From assembly GCA_900313775.1 (NCBI GenBank), contig OMSP01000213.1, positions 1 through 22,914 of the forward strand: a stretch of DNA of 22,914 nt, given 5' to 3'. The stretch comes from an uncultured Eubacteriales bacterium (GTDB lineage: Bacteria > Bacillota > Clostridia > Lachnospirales > Lachnospiraceae). The notes under the pieces were generated by a model. It searched no databases and was not told where the DNA came from. It saw only the letters and a program-made list of their open reading frames with translations. A program made the position numbers and the translations under genes. How positions within the stretch are numbered: position 1 is the first letter of the stretch; each line of letters starts with the position of its first letter. Of the stretch, positions 7,422-15,987 are shown piece by piece.

Positions 7422-9887
7422 ATGAGTAAAAAAGATACCGTCAAATCAACCCTGCTTCGTGCTTCCATCCGGGAGTCCATCGATGATTATCTCGATCTGT
7501 ACCTCCACACGACCTTTGAGAAGGCGACGACCTCTCAGATATATAAAGCCGTAGCTGCGGCTGTCAACTCGCTGCTGATCAAGAAGCGGGCCGATTTCCA
7601 CGAATTGCGGCGCAAGGCCGAGGAAAAAGGCGCGCACACCAAGAAGATCAATTATATCTGTATGGAGTTTCTGATGGGGCAATCCCTCAAGAATCATCTT
7701 TACAACCTCGACCTGGCAGATATGGTCGCCGAGATCATTGAGCCCAGAGATCTGCAGTTGGAGGACCTCTATGACTGTGAACCCGACGCCGGTCTCGGCA
7801 ATGGCGGTCTGGGAAGGCTTGCAGCCTGTTTCATCGATGCGCTCGCTTCCGGAGGATATGATGCCACCGGCTATTCTCTCTGTTATCAGTACGGTTTGTT
7901 CAAACAAAAACTGGTCGACGGATGGCAGGTCGAGATGCCGGACAACTGGCTGCCGGGCGGCCGTGTATGGCTCAACGCCAGAGAGGACGACACCTTCACT
8001 GTCAATTTTTACGGTGAGTATAAGGAAAAATGGACCTATGACGGACTGACCTATGAGCTGATCGACGCGCAAACGGTCGAGGCGATCCCCTATGACATGT
8101 ATGTCTCCGGCGCCGACACCGACGATATCTGCAAGCTGCGCCTCTGGCAGGCCCGCGATTTCGAGGGATTTGACATGGAATCCTTCAACAGCGGCGATTT
8201 CACGCGCGCTGCACAGAAGAGCAACAGCGCCGAGCTGATCACCAAGGTCCTGTATCCGGCTGACAATATCGAGGAGGGCAAGGAGCTGCGCTTAAAACAG
8301 CAGTATTTCATGGTCTCCGCCTCCTGCCAGAATATAGTCCGCGACCACTATCACCGCTTCGGCACGCTCGACAATTTCGCCGAGCGGCAGGTCATCCATA
8401 TCAATGACACCCATCCCGCTCTCTGCGTGCCTGAGCTGATGCGCATATTCATGGACGACTACGGATATGACTGGGACAGCGCCTGGTATCAGGTGACCGG
8501 TTCCGTCTCCTATACCAACCACACGGTGCTCGCCGAGGCGCTGGAGAAATGGAACAGCGACCTCGTGCACACGATGATGCCTCGCATCTATATTATTATC
8601 GAGGAGATCGACAGCCGCTTCCGCGACTCGATGAACTTCATCTTCCCCGGAGACTACGGCAAGATAGACTATATGGCCGTGCTGGGCAATAAGCAGGTGC
8701 GTATGGCGAATCTCTCTGTCATCGGGTCCCACAAGGTGAACGGCGTCTCCGCGCTGCACTCACAGATCTTGAAGGACGATCTGTTCCACGATTTTTTCCT
8801 GGCCACACCGGAGAAATTTACCAATGTGACCAACGGTATCGCATACCGCCGGTGGCTGTGCCAGTCCAACCCCGAGCTTGCGGCTCTTCTGGACGAGTGC
8901 ATCGGCGAAGAATACCGCAAAGATTATGCCGCTCTGGAGAAATTCGCGGACTTTGCAAATGACAGCGCGGTACTCGAGAGACTTGAGACGATCAAGCACA
9001 ACAATAAAGTCCGCATGGCTGAGAAGATAGAGAAGTCCAGTGGTGTTCAGATCGATCCCGACTCCGTCTTTATCGTGCAGGCCAAGCGCATGCACGAGTA
9101 CAAGCGCCAGCTTTTAAATGCCCTGCGCATCATTGCCCGCTATGAGCAGCTGAAGGAGAATCCGAATCTGGATATCCGTCCGGAGACTTACCTGTTCGCG
9201 GCAAAAGCCGCTCCGAGCTATTTCCTGGTTAAGGATGTCATTCAGCTGATCAGCAAGCTGGGCGAAGAGATCGAAAATGACCCGGTGATCTCCTCGAAAC
9301 TCAAAGTCCTCTTCCTGGAGAACTATTCAGTCTCGATGGCGGAGACCCTGATGCCCGCCACGGAGATCTCCGAGCAGATCTCTCTGGCAGGCAAAGAGGC
9401 CAGCGGCACAGGCAATATGAAGATGATGATCAACGGAGCTGTGACGATCGGTACGATGGACGGCGCCAATGTCGAGATGCACGAGGCTCTCGGCGATGAC
9501 AATATCTATATCTTCGGTCAGAGAGAGCCTGATGTCGTCCGCAATCTGCAGGCGGGATATGACGCAAAGGCGATCTATGAGAATCATCCGGTCCTGCACT
9601 CTGTGATAGACAGTATCGGCAAGGGATTTGCCGGTAAGACATTTGAAAACTTAAAGAAGTATCTGCTTGAGCCGTCATACAGCATCGCTGATCCCTATAT
9701 GTGCCTGTACGATTATGATGACTACTGCCGGGTCCATGAACAGATGCGCCTGGACTATGAGGACAGAGCCAAATGGAACAGAATGTCAGTGCTCAATATC
9801 GCCAGAGCTGCCCGCTTCGCCGCAGACCGCAGTATCGCGGACTATGCACGTGATATCTGGGATACGTACCCGGCGCTCAAGCTCTGA
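7422..9887 (+). CDS. glgP: GlgP, glycogen/maltodextrin phosphorylase (GT35)
   Basis: Releases glucose 1-phosphate from the non-reducing ends of glycogen by PLP-dependent phosphorolysis. The 821-residue length is normal. Visible family landmarks are ICMEFLMGQSL near residue 80, DAGLGNGGLGRLAACFIDAL near 122, HINDTHPAL in the middle, KRMHEYKRQLLN, and the PLP site EASGTGNMKMMINGA with Lys667. It follows glgA with an 11-base gap; GAAAGGATAAG at the end of glgA is the likely, rather distant, ribosome binding site. Encoding synthase and phosphorylase together places synthesis and breakdown under one promoter. Its last 11 bases overlap the 3' end of the converging psd gene. Confidence 0.97.
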   Translation: MSKKDTVKSTLLRASIRESIDDYLDLYLHTTFEKATTSQIYKAVAAAVNSLLIKKRADFHELRRKAEEKGAHTKKINYICMEFLMGQSLKNHLYNLDLADMVAEIIEPRDLQLEDLYDCEPDAGLGNGGLGRLAACFIDALASGGYDATGYSLCYQYGLFKQKLVDGWQVEMPDNWLPGGRVWLNAREDDTFTVNFYGEYKEKWTYDGLTYELIDAQTVEAIPYDMYVSGADTDDICKLRLWQARDFEGFDMESFNSGDFTRAAQKSNSAELITKVLYPADNIEEGKELRLKQQYFMVSASCQNIVRDHYHRFGTLDNFAERQVIHINDTHPALCVPELMRIFMDDYGYDWDSAWYQVTGSVSYTNHTVLAEALEKWNSDLVHTMMPRIYIIIEEIDSRFRDSMNFIFPGDYGKIDYMAVLGNKQVRMANLSVIGSHKVNGVSALHSQILKDDLFHDFFLATPEKFTNVTNGIAYRRWLCQSNPELAALLDECIGEEYRKDYAALEKFADFANDSAVLERLETIKHNNKVRMAEKIEKSSGVQIDPDSVFIVQAKRMHEYKRQLLNALRIIARYEQLKENPNLDIRPETYLFAAKAAPSYFLVKDVIQLISKLGEEIENDPVISSKLKVLFLENYSVSMAETLMPATEISEQISLAGKEASGTGNMKMMINGAVTIGTMDGANVEMHEALGDDNIYIFGQREPDVVRNLQAGYDAKAIYENHPVLHSVIDSIGKGFAGKTFENLKKYLLEPSYSIADPYMCLYDYDDYCRVHEQMRLDYEDRAKWNRMSVLNIARAARFAADRSIADYARDIWDTYPALKL

Positions 9888-10698
9888 TCGTCGACCCTAT
9901 TTTCTGACCCATTTTTACTGGCGTCTCCGCACCCTCTGCGGAAGACGTCAGTATTTCTCTGTCTATGCGGATCCTGTCTTTTTGTATTAAAACTATGATC
10001 GTCGAACCGCCGTATTCAAAATGACCTTTCTCATTTCCCCGGCGCACCAGTGCATTTGCCGGCTCTTTGTTGCGGATCTTTCCGACCAGCATCGCACCCA
10101 CCTCCATCTGCACCAGCGTGCCGACAGTTTCCGTTTTTATCAGGCAGTACTCCCGGCTGTTCTCGCAAAAGACCGGCCTCTCTCTCAATGCGACAGGTCT
10201 GACTGTGTTAAGCCTGCCGGGAATATACCGGTCTCGGCTTTTCTTTCCCGATTCGATATAACAGTAGCGATGGTAATGGTTTACGCAGAGGCGGAAGACC
10301 AGACAAAGTCCTCCTTCATATCTGGCAGACAGCCCCTTTGATCTGAGCAGTTGTCCGACAGAAAAAGCGCTCTGCTTGACCGGCAGCACGGTATCGTTTT
10401 CAACAGGAATGACTTTCAGGAGCCCATCACAGGGTGCGATCAGCACTTCCGGCTCATGGCAAACAGGTCTCCTGTCCTCCTTGATCGGACGGCAGAAAAA
10501 CTGATTGAATGTCCCGATGCCGGTAAGATCGTATTCCGACTGATCGATATCGAATCTCCTTGAGAACGGTCGGATAAGCAATTGCGATGCCCGGGTATCG
10601 AGCAGGGCACCGACCAGCCCGGAGACCCATCGAGCGGACAGAAGCTTAAGACAACACCTCCCCGGAAGTGTCCGATAGAGAAAATTAAGGCCAGCCAC
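9877..10698 (-). CDS. psd: Phosphatidylserine decarboxylase proenzyme
   Basis: Converts phosphatidylserine to phosphatidylethanolamine at the membrane. The proenzyme self-cleaves to create a pyruvoyl group. In the 273 residues the predicted triad is Asp91 (APCDGLL), His143 (NHYHRY) and the cleavage Ser232 in GGST (230-233), giving a beta chain of about 231 residues and an alpha chain of about 42. The start is GTG 10698, with GGAGG 7 bases upstream; it overlaps the pssA stop by 14 bases, so translation is probably coupled. The 3' end overlaps glgP on the other strand. The adjacent pssA supplies its substrate. Confidence 0.95.
   Translation of the reverse strand: MAGLNFLYRTLPGRCCLKLLSARWVSGLVGALLDTRASQLLIRPFSRRFDIDQSEYDLTGIGTFNQFFCRPIKEDRRPVCHEPEVLIAPCDGLLKVIPVENDTVLPVKQSAFSVGQLLRSKGLSARYEGGLCLVFRLCVNHYHRYCYIESGKKSRDRYIPGRLNTVRPVALRERPVFCENSREYCLIKTETVGTLVQMEVGAMLVGKIRNKEPANALVRRGNEKGHFEYGGSTIIVLIQKDRIRIDREILTSSAEGAETPVKMGQKIGSTIRA
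9917..9956 (+). terminator. Terminator of glgA-glgP, embedded in psd
   Basis: Stem 9917-9930 pairs with 9938-9952 (about 14 pairs, one G-T pair and one bulge) around a 7-base loop, followed on the + strand by the T-rich ATTTCTCT. It lies 30 bases past the glgP stop. In the opposite direction the stem is followed by A-runs and is psd coding sequence, so it should act rightward only. The T-run is imperfect. Confidence 0.5.
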
Positions 10699-11395
10699 GT
10701 AGGATCCTCCAACATCTGAATATGATCATAAAAAACTCAATGACCCCTATACCGATCAATACTCCCAGTTTCCATCCGCCTATCTTTTTGATCTTGAAAT
10801 TTCCGAGGAACAGCGCACTCATCAATAGCATAACAGCAAAATACAAGATCGAAAAATCAAAGCGTGTAAAGAAATGAAGCAGCAGCACAAATGGAAAAAC
10901 TAAAGCTGCCGATGTCACCGGCAGTCCTGTATAGCTGTAATAGCCCTCCTGCTGTTCCTCTTTTTCTCTCTCCATATCCGTCGCGTTAAAATATGCAAGC
11001 CTGATAAGAGCGGCAAGCACATAGACAGCCGCGATCAGCATCAGAATGATAGCATACCAGGCTCGGCGATTTGTCTCTTCATTTATGACCGGTATCTCCA
11101 AATACTTGCTGTTGGCTTTTATCATTGCCATGCCGATACAGGCAGGCAGAACACCAAAACTAACCAGATCGGCGAGCGAATCGATCTGCTGACCGAAGTT
11201 TTTCTCAAATTGAGATCGTCCCGCCTTGCTCCGCGCCACTTTCCCGTCAAAAGCATCACACAGACCGGAAAACAACAGAAAAAAGACTCCGACATAGGGA
11301 TGCCCGAATCCGCTGAGAGAGATCAGGATCCCCGTGACTCCCGACGCTAAAGACATATATGTGAGAATGACCGTATAGTCAAATAATCCTATCAT
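10685..11395 (-). CDS. pssA: CDP-diacylglycerol-serine O-phosphatidyltransferase (CDP-alcohol phosphatidyltransferase family)
   Basis: Makes phosphatidylserine from CDP-diacylglycerol and serine in the membrane. The 236-residue protein is hydrophobic with several membrane segments. It carries the CDP-alcohol phosphotransferase signature CDAFDGKVARSK (46-57) continuing to GQQIDSLADLVSFG (68-81): Asp47, Asp50, Gly51, Ala54, Arg55, Gly68, Asp72 and Asp76. The gap between Ala-Arg and Gly is 12 residues, longer than the classic 8. I chose ATG 11395 (MIGLFDY) because GAGGGG precedes it; a longer frame from 11491 only overlays the upstream gene. It overlaps the flippase-like gene by 17 bases and psd by 14. 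The serine assignment rests on the adjacent psd. Confidence 0.93.
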   Translation of the reverse strand: MIGLFDYTVILTYMSLASGVTGILISLSGFGHPYVGVFFLLFSGLCDAFDGKVARSKAGRSQFEKNFGQQIDSLADLVSFGVLPACIGMAMIKANSKYLEIPVINEETNRRAWYAIILMLIAAVYVLAALIRLAYFNATDMEREKEEQQEGYYSYTGLPVTSAALVFPFVLLLHFFTRFDFSILYFAVMLLMSALFLGNFKIKKIGGWKLGVLIGIGVIEFFMIIFRCWRILRGWP

Positions 11396-12437
11396 CGCCC
11401 CTCTTTTCTTCCTTTCTGTGTTTGTAGATAATAACAGCGATAAGCATTGCCGCCCCGCAAAGGACCATGCAGCCATAAAATGAGATTCCACGACTGATCA
11501 TTTCCAGATGAATGGCCTGTTCACGGTCCAGTATCTCTTTAAACCCATCAATCATCAGATAATCCGCCACCCCTATAGCGCCGGGTATCGGCACGCAATT
11601 AAACCCGATCGTCGCCATGCTCTGCGCGCTGAACACTTTGCCGGAGGCAGCGCTGCAGCCGTAGAATGCATTATAGACCATGACTGACACCAGTATCTGT
11701 GAGATCCGCTGTATGAGATTGAGAAAATACGCGCTAACAAGCGCGCGTTTCTTACCGCGCATGACAGCCACACAAGCCTCATAGTCCTCGACGGTCTTTT
11801 CAAGTCTGCCGCAAACTTTATCCGGATTCCTGACTATATGATGATCGGCCAGAAACCGGATGATCCTGGCCACCGCCTGAAACACCTTGCGCCCACAGCT
11901 CAACAGCAGTATAAAGACCGCCACAAGTCCGGTCAATACTACCAGCCCTATAATGATCAGAACCCTCGACGGAAATGATTTGAAATTCCAGAAAGTCTGT
12001 GCATCGAGCAAGAATGTACCCGCTCCTATGGTAAGGATCGCGAGCGTATACATAATCAGATTAACCAGCAGAGAGACTGTGACGATACCCGCCGGAATGC
12101 CGTCTCTTGTCATCACATAAGCGCTGGCCGGCTGTCCGCCTGTTGCTGAAGGAGTAATGGCAGAGACATAAATATCAGACGCGCTGTAGATAAGGCCGCT
12201 GAACTGAGAACGTTTGTATCCGATAGCCCCGGTGATACACAGAAGTGCTGCTCCTTCAAAGTAAATGAACCCGATCATGCAAATGACTGCCAGTACGATC
12301 CATACCGGATCAGCCTCGCGGAGACTGGCAAACAGTTTTACTAGTGATAAGGTCTTACTTTGAGCTAATACCGCGCGAACAGAAATGACCGCCAGTAAAA
12401 CAGCTATGATTGTCCAAAAGATTCTTTTCTTCCCCAC
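11379..12437 (-). CDS. Flippase-like integral membrane protein (LPG synthase TM-region / UPF0104 family)
   Basis: A 352-residue polytopic membrane protein, with hydrophobic segments at about 7-25, 45-70, 117-140, 150-180 and several near the C-terminus. The motif ITPSATGGQPASAYV (94-108) is the hallmark of the family that includes the flippase half of MprF and the AglD/YbhN-like proteins. No MprF-type aminoacyl transferase domain is attached, so it is not itself a lysyl-PG synthase. Start is GTG 12437 preceded by GGAGAGGAAG. It overlaps pssA by 17 bases and heads the lipid operon, which suggests it handles a phospholipid or lipid-linked product; the substrate is not known. Confidence 0.88.
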   Translation of the reverse strand: MGKKRIFWTIIAVLLAVISVRAVLAQSKTLSLVKLFASLREADPVWIVLAVICMIGFIYFEGAALLCITGAIGYKRSQFSGLIYSASDIYVSAITPSATGGQPASAYVMTRDGIPAGIVTVSLLVNLIMYTLAILTIGAGTFLLDAQTFWNFKSFPSRVLIIIGLVVLTGLVAVFILLLSCGRKVFQAVARIIRFLADHHIVRNPDKVCGRLEKTVEDYEACVAVMRGKKRALVSAYFLNLIQRISQILVSVMVYNAFYGCSAASGKVFSAQSMATIGFNCVPIPGAIGVADYLMIDGFKEILDREQAIHLEMISRGISFYGCMVLCGAAMLIAVIIYKHRKEEKRGDDRII

Positions 12438-12458
12438 ATTCTCTTCCTCTCCACGAAG

Positions 12459-12487
12459 ACTATAACATATCTGGAGAGCAGGTTCGA
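12459..12487 (-). promoter_or_regulatory. Candidate promoter of the flippase-pssA-psd operon
   Basis: Minus-strand TATAGT (12459-12464) with TG one base upstream is a good extended -10. A weak -35, TCGAAC (12482-12487), lies 17 bases upstream. The leader to GTG 12437 would be about 15-20 bases and contains the ribosome binding site. It sits just downstream of the lysS terminator, as expected for a new transcription unit. Confidence 0.5.
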
Positions 12488-12521
12488 TGACAGAAGCAGG
12501 TATTAAGAGTTTTTCATAAAC

Positions 12522-12550
12522 AAAAAAGGCTGTGCGCTTGTCGCACAGCC
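12522..12550 (-). terminator. Rho-independent terminator of greA-lysS
   Basis: Perfect 9-bp stem (12528-12536 with 12542-12550) with a 5-base loop, followed on the minus strand by six T (12522-12527). It lies 35 bases beyond the lysS stop. A textbook intrinsic terminator. Confidence 0.92.
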
Positions 12551-12584
12551 CTGTATGTAAACTATTATCTGCCCATCTCTGATA

Positions 12585-14084
12585 TCATTGCTTCTCCGCC
12601 GGCAGACTTTTCATGGTCGGGAAAAGAAGCACATCGCGGATCGCGGTCGCTCCTGTCAGCAGCATGACCATGCGGTCGATCCCGTAGCCGATACCGCCTG
12701 TAGGCGGCATGCCGATCTCGAGGGCGTTCAAAAAGTCCTCATCGGTGGTATTAGCTTCCTCATCGCCTGCTGCCAGCTGCTCTTCCTGTGCCTTGAAACG
12801 CTCGCGCTGGTCGATCGGATCATTGAGCTCAGAATAGGCGTTGGCCATCTCCCAGCCGTTCATAAACATCTCAAAGCGCTCCACATAATCGGGATTGCCC
12901 GGCTTTTTCTTTGTCAGCGGGGAGATCTCGATCGGGTGATCCATCAGGAATGTCGGCTGGATCAGCTTGTCCTCGACGAACTCCTCAAAGATCAGACTCA
13001 GGATATCGCCCTTCTTGTGGCGTTTCTCGTATTCAACGCCGCGCTCATCGGCGATCTTTCGCGCATCCTCAAGCGTATCGACCTCATTCCAGTCTATATC
13101 AGCGTATTTTTTGACCGCATCGACCATCGTGATGCGCTCAAACGGCTTACCCAGGTCCATCTGCACGCCGTTGTATTCGATCGTGGTCGTCCCCAGCACC
13201 TCTTTAGCCACAAAGCGGAACATATCCTCGGTCAGATCCATCATGCCGTTGTAATCGGTATAGGCCTGATACAGCTCCATCAGTGTGAACTCAGGATTGT
13301 GACGGGTGTCAAGTCCCTCATTGCGGAACACACGGCCGATCTCATAGACCTTCTCCAGTCCGCCGACGATCAGACGCTTCAGATAAAGCTCCAGGGAGAT
13401 GCGCAGCTTGAAGTTCTCATCGAGCGCGTTGAAATGCGTCTCAAACGGACGTGCCGCAGCGCCGCCCGCGTTGGCCACGAGCATCGGCGTCTCGACCTCG
13501 AGGAAGCCTCTGTCCGCAAGAAAACGACGGATCGCTGCGATGATCTGAGAACGTTTGATAAACACGTCCTTCGACTCCTCGTTCATGATCAGATCTACAT
13601 ATCGCTGACGATAGATCAGATCGCGGTCAGTCAGACCGTGGAACTTCTCCGGGAGGATCTGCAGGCTCTTGGAGAGGAGCGTGACCTCCAGGGCGCGCAC
13701 ACTGCGCTCGCCCATCTTGGTCGTAAAGACTTCTCCCTCGATCCCGACGATATCTCCGATGTCGAATTTTTTGAAAGCCTTATATGCCTCCTCGCCGACA
13801 GCGTCACGCGCGACATAGCACTGGATATTGCCACTTAAGTCCTGCACGTTGCAGAAAGAAGCTTTACCCATAACTCGTTTGGCCATGAGTCTTCCGGCGA
13901 TCGACACTTCCTTGCCCTCCAGAGACTTATAATCGTCCTTGATCTGGCTTGCGTGATGTGTCTGCTTGTAGGTGGTGATCAGAAACGGATCCTTCCCCGC
14001 CTCCTGGAGGTTGGCGAGCTTCTCTCTTCTGACCTTGCGCAACTGATTCAGATCTATCTTTTTCTCCTGTTGCTTCTCCGCCAC
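12585..14084 (-). CDS. lysS: Lysyl-tRNA synthetase, class II
   Basis: Charges tRNA-Lys with lysine in the cytosol. The 499 residues contain an N-terminal OB-fold anticodon-binding domain (about 60-145), then the class II catalytic core: motif 1 in FLADRGFLEVETPML (188-202), GGAAARPFETH at 207-217, motif 2 YEIGRVFRNEG (247-257) with RHNPEFT (261-267), and motif 3 GYGIDRMVMLLTG near the C-terminus. The start is GTG 14084 with AGAAGG about 7 bases upstream. It is 22 bases downstream of greA and followed by a strong terminator, so greA-lysS form a two-gene operon, an arrangement common in Firmicutes. Confidence 0.98.
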   Translation of the reverse strand: MAEKQQEKKIDLNQLRKVRREKLANLQEAGKDPFLITTYKQTHHASQIKDDYKSLEGKEVSIAGRLMAKRVMGKASFCNVQDLSGNIQCYVARDAVGEEAYKAFKKFDIGDIVGIEGEVFTTKMGERSVRALEVTLLSKSLQILPEKFHGLTDRDLIYRQRYVDLIMNEESKDVFIKRSQIIAAIRRFLADRGFLEVETPMLVANAGGAAARPFETHFNALDENFKLRISLELYLKRLIVGGLEKVYEIGRVFRNEGLDTRHNPEFTLMELYQAYTDYNGMMDLTEDMFRFVAKEVLGTTTIEYNGVQMDLGKPFERITMVDAVKKYADIDWNEVDTLEDARKIADERGVEYEKRHKKGDILSLIFEEFVEDKLIQPTFLMDHPIEISPLTKKKPGNPDYVERFEMFMNGWEMANAYSELNDPIDQRERFKAQEEQLAAGDEEANTTDEDFLNALEIGMPPTGGIGYGIDRMVMLLTGATAIRDVLLFPTMKSLPAEKQ

Positions 14085-14106
14085 GATGAACCTTCTTTCT
14101 TAAAAC

Positions 14107-14595
14107 TTACGCACTCGCAATGCGGTCGATACCGAGCACCTCATAAGTGATCGTACCTGCCTGTGTATTGACTTCTACCGTATCTCCGACCTTGTGTCCG
14201 AACAATGCCGCTCCGACCGGAGACTCGTTGGAAATGCGGCCTTCCAGGCTGTTGGCCTCAGTCGAACCGACGATGGAAAACTCTGTCTCCTCGTTGTATT
14301 CCTTGTCGAGGACCTTCACCTTGCAGCCGACATTGATCTTGCGCGGCTTGCCGCGTCCGCCGGCCACGACCTCAGCGTTTTTGATGAGTTCTTCCAGCTC
14401 TTCGATCCTTGTCTCGATCTTGCGCTGCTCGTCCTTGGCTGCGTCGTACTCGGCGTTCTCTGCCAGATCGCCCTGCTCTCTGGCTTCCTTGATCTTCTCG
14501 GCTACTTCTTTTCTGCGAACGACTTTCAACATCTCAAGTTCCTCGGTCACTTCCTTGAGACCGGCAGCTGTGATCAGTCTTTTTTGTTCACTCAT
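14107..14595 (-). CDS. greA: Transcription elongation factor GreA
   Basis: Rescues backtracked RNA polymerase by stimulating cleavage of the transcript 3' end. The 162-residue length is typical. The N-terminal coiled coil (about 10-80) has the conserved tip REQGDLAENAEYDAAKD (39-55) with acidic Asp43 and Glu46, and the C-terminal FKBP-like domain contains ISNESPVGAALFGHKVGD. The ATG has a GGAAGG ribosome binding site. It has its own promoter inside the end of dusB and is followed by lysS. Confidence 0.97.
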   Translation of the reverse strand: MSEQKRLITAAGLKEVTEELEMLKVVRRKEVAEKIKEAREQGDLAENAEYDAAKDEQRKIETRIEELEELIKNAEVVAGGRGKPRKINVGCKVKVLDKEYNEETEFSIVGSTEANSLEGRISNESPVGAALFGHKVGDTVEVNTQAGTITYEVLGIDRIASA

Positions 14596-14645
14596 TGCTT
14601 ACACTTCCTTCCATATAAGATATGTGCTCACACACATACTTCGCC

Positions 14646-14674
14646 ATTTTATCCGATTATACGGTTTATGTCAA
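14646..14674 (-). promoter_or_regulatory. Promoter of greA-lysS, overlapping the dusB 3' end
   Basis: Minus-strand consensus -35 TTGACA (14669-14674), exactly 17 bases, and -10 TAAAAT (14646-14651, five of six matches). The -35 box is formed by the last two sense codons of dusB (Leu-Thr). The greA leader would be about 40-45 bases. Confidence 0.8.
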
Positions 14675-15649
14675 TCGTAATACATCTGCCACGATCTGTT
14701 TCAATTCTTCATAGGTCGAAGCGTTGTGGATCCGGTCCCGGACAGAGGCTGCACCGTGTATGCCTCTGAAGTACCAGCCGGCTATTCCCCGCATGCGCAT
14801 GACCCCCATTTTCTCGCCGTGTTCCTCCATTGAGAGGCTCGCCTGCTCCAGCAGCATTGCACCTTTTTCTTCCATGGTGGGAGGGGTAAATGCCTCTCCG
14901 CTCTGCATCGCGGCAAGCTCCGCGAATATCCAGGGATCGCCTATGGCTCCCCTGCCGATCATCAGTCCGTCGCACCCGGTCTCGTCAAACATCCGCCGCG
15001 CGCTCGCCGCGTCCCTGACATCTCCGTTTCCTATGACCGGAATGCTCACCGCCTCCTTGACCGATCGGATCGCTGCTGTATCGACCTCACCGGAATAGTA
15101 TTGCTCACGTCTTCTTCCGTGTACCGTGATCGCGTCCGCGCCGGCCTGTTCCAGGATTTTGGCGAAATCAGCCGCACTGATCCGGGCTCCCTCAAAGCCG
15201 GTACGTATCTTGACAGTGACAGGCTTGTCTGTCGCGCTCCTCACAGAGCGCACGACCTCGCCCGCGAGCTCCGGATCCTTCATCAGAGCGCTGCCCTCGC
15301 CGTTTTTAACGACCTTCGGTACGGGGCATCCCATATTGATATCGACCAGCGCAAAATCATAGTCTTCCAGCATCCGGGTCGCCCGCGCCATCACATCCGG
15401 CTCGTGGCCGAAGAGCTGTACACCGACCGGTTTTTCTTCATCTTTCATCCTGAGCAGTTCGGCCGTGTTGCGATTGTTCTGCTCGAGAGCCTTCGCGCTG
15501 ACCATCTCGGTATAGACAAGCGCTGCCCCCTTCCGCTTGGCGATCCTGCGAAAGGAAGAGTCGCTGATACCGGCCAGCGGCGCCAATAAAAACCGGCCCG
15601 CCAGTTCCAGCGAGCCGATCCGCAATTGTCTGGTCTTGGTCTGATTCAT
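14666..15649 (-). CDS. dusB: tRNA-dihydrouridine synthase, DusB family
   Basis: FMN-dependent reduction of uridine to dihydrouridine in tRNA. The 327 residues form a TIM barrel (about 10-240) with LLAPLAGISDSSFR at 21-34, YTEMVSA at 46-52, QLFGHEP at 78-84, the catalytic Cys108 in DINMGCPVPKV, and GNGDV plus GLMIGRGAIGDPW later in the barrel. A helical tail follows (about 250-327). The ATG overlaps the stop of the preceding small gene (ATGA) and no ribosome binding site is visible, so translation is probably coupled. Confidence 0.95.
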   Translation of the reverse strand: MNQTKTRQLRIGSLELAGRFLLAPLAGISDSSFRRIAKRKGAALVYTEMVSAKALEQNNRNTAELLRMKDEEKPVGVQLFGHEPDVMARATRMLEDYDFALVDINMGCPVPKVVKNGEGSALMKDPELAGEVVRSVRSATDKPVTVKIRTGFEGARISAADFAKILEQAGADAITVHGRRREQYYSGEVDTAAIRSVKEAVSIPVIGNGDVRDAASARRMFDETGCDGLMIGRGAIGDPWIFAELAAMQSGEAFTPPTMEEKGAMLLEQASLSMEEHGEKMGVMRMRGIAGWYFRGIHGAASVRDRIHNASTYEELKQIVADVLRLT

Positions 15650-15987
15650 TTCATGAATTTAATATGATAATACTGTTCCAATGAGGAGAACAGCTCTTCT
15701 TTTTCTTTCTGCATCTTTCCGATCTTGACACGGCTGCCGATCTCATCAAAGAAAGCGTCTCCCTCGCTGTAGGCCACCTGAAGTTTGAGTTTGCCGTCCT
15801 CATCAAAGCCGATCGTCAGGATCCCTCCGACATCCTCGGTGTATAACACGCAGAGGATCTGCAGTTCATCCCTGACTGCCTTCGGCAGACCTTCAAAATC
15901 CGGATTCAGATAGTATTTTTTCTGATAGGCGTTTGCGGCGCACAAGACGACCGGCAGTACCTCATATTGTGCAGCTTCCCGACACAT
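15646..15987 (-). CDS. Small conserved protein resembling DUF6145
   Basis: 113 residues, soluble and acidic, with no signal or membrane segment. The core ELQILCVLYTEDVGGILTIG (41-60) and the start VLCAANAYQKKYYLNPDFEG (18-37) resemble what I recall of DUF6145 proteins of Lachnospiraceae; this is from memory and unverified. It has a GGAGGG ribosome binding site and starts at the base after the trmH stop. The 4-base overlap with dusB suggests it is translated together with the tRNA-modifying enzyme. Function unknown. Confidence 0.8.
   Translation of the reverse strand: MCREAAQYEVLPVVLCAANAYQKKYYLNPDFEGLPKAVRDELQILCVLYTEDVGGILTIGFDEDGKLKLQVAYSEGDAFFDEIGSRVKIGKMQKEKEELFSSLEQYYHIKFMK

Noticed and set aside
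11396..11491. N-terminal extension of pssA by 32 residues
   Set aside because: It lies within the flippase-like gene, has no family similarity, and ATG 11395 has its own GAGGGG site.
12588..13838. Long rightward open frame (416 codons) opposite lysS
   Set aside because: It is exactly antisense to the well-conserved lysS, has no recognisable domain, and arises from codon bias on the coding strand.
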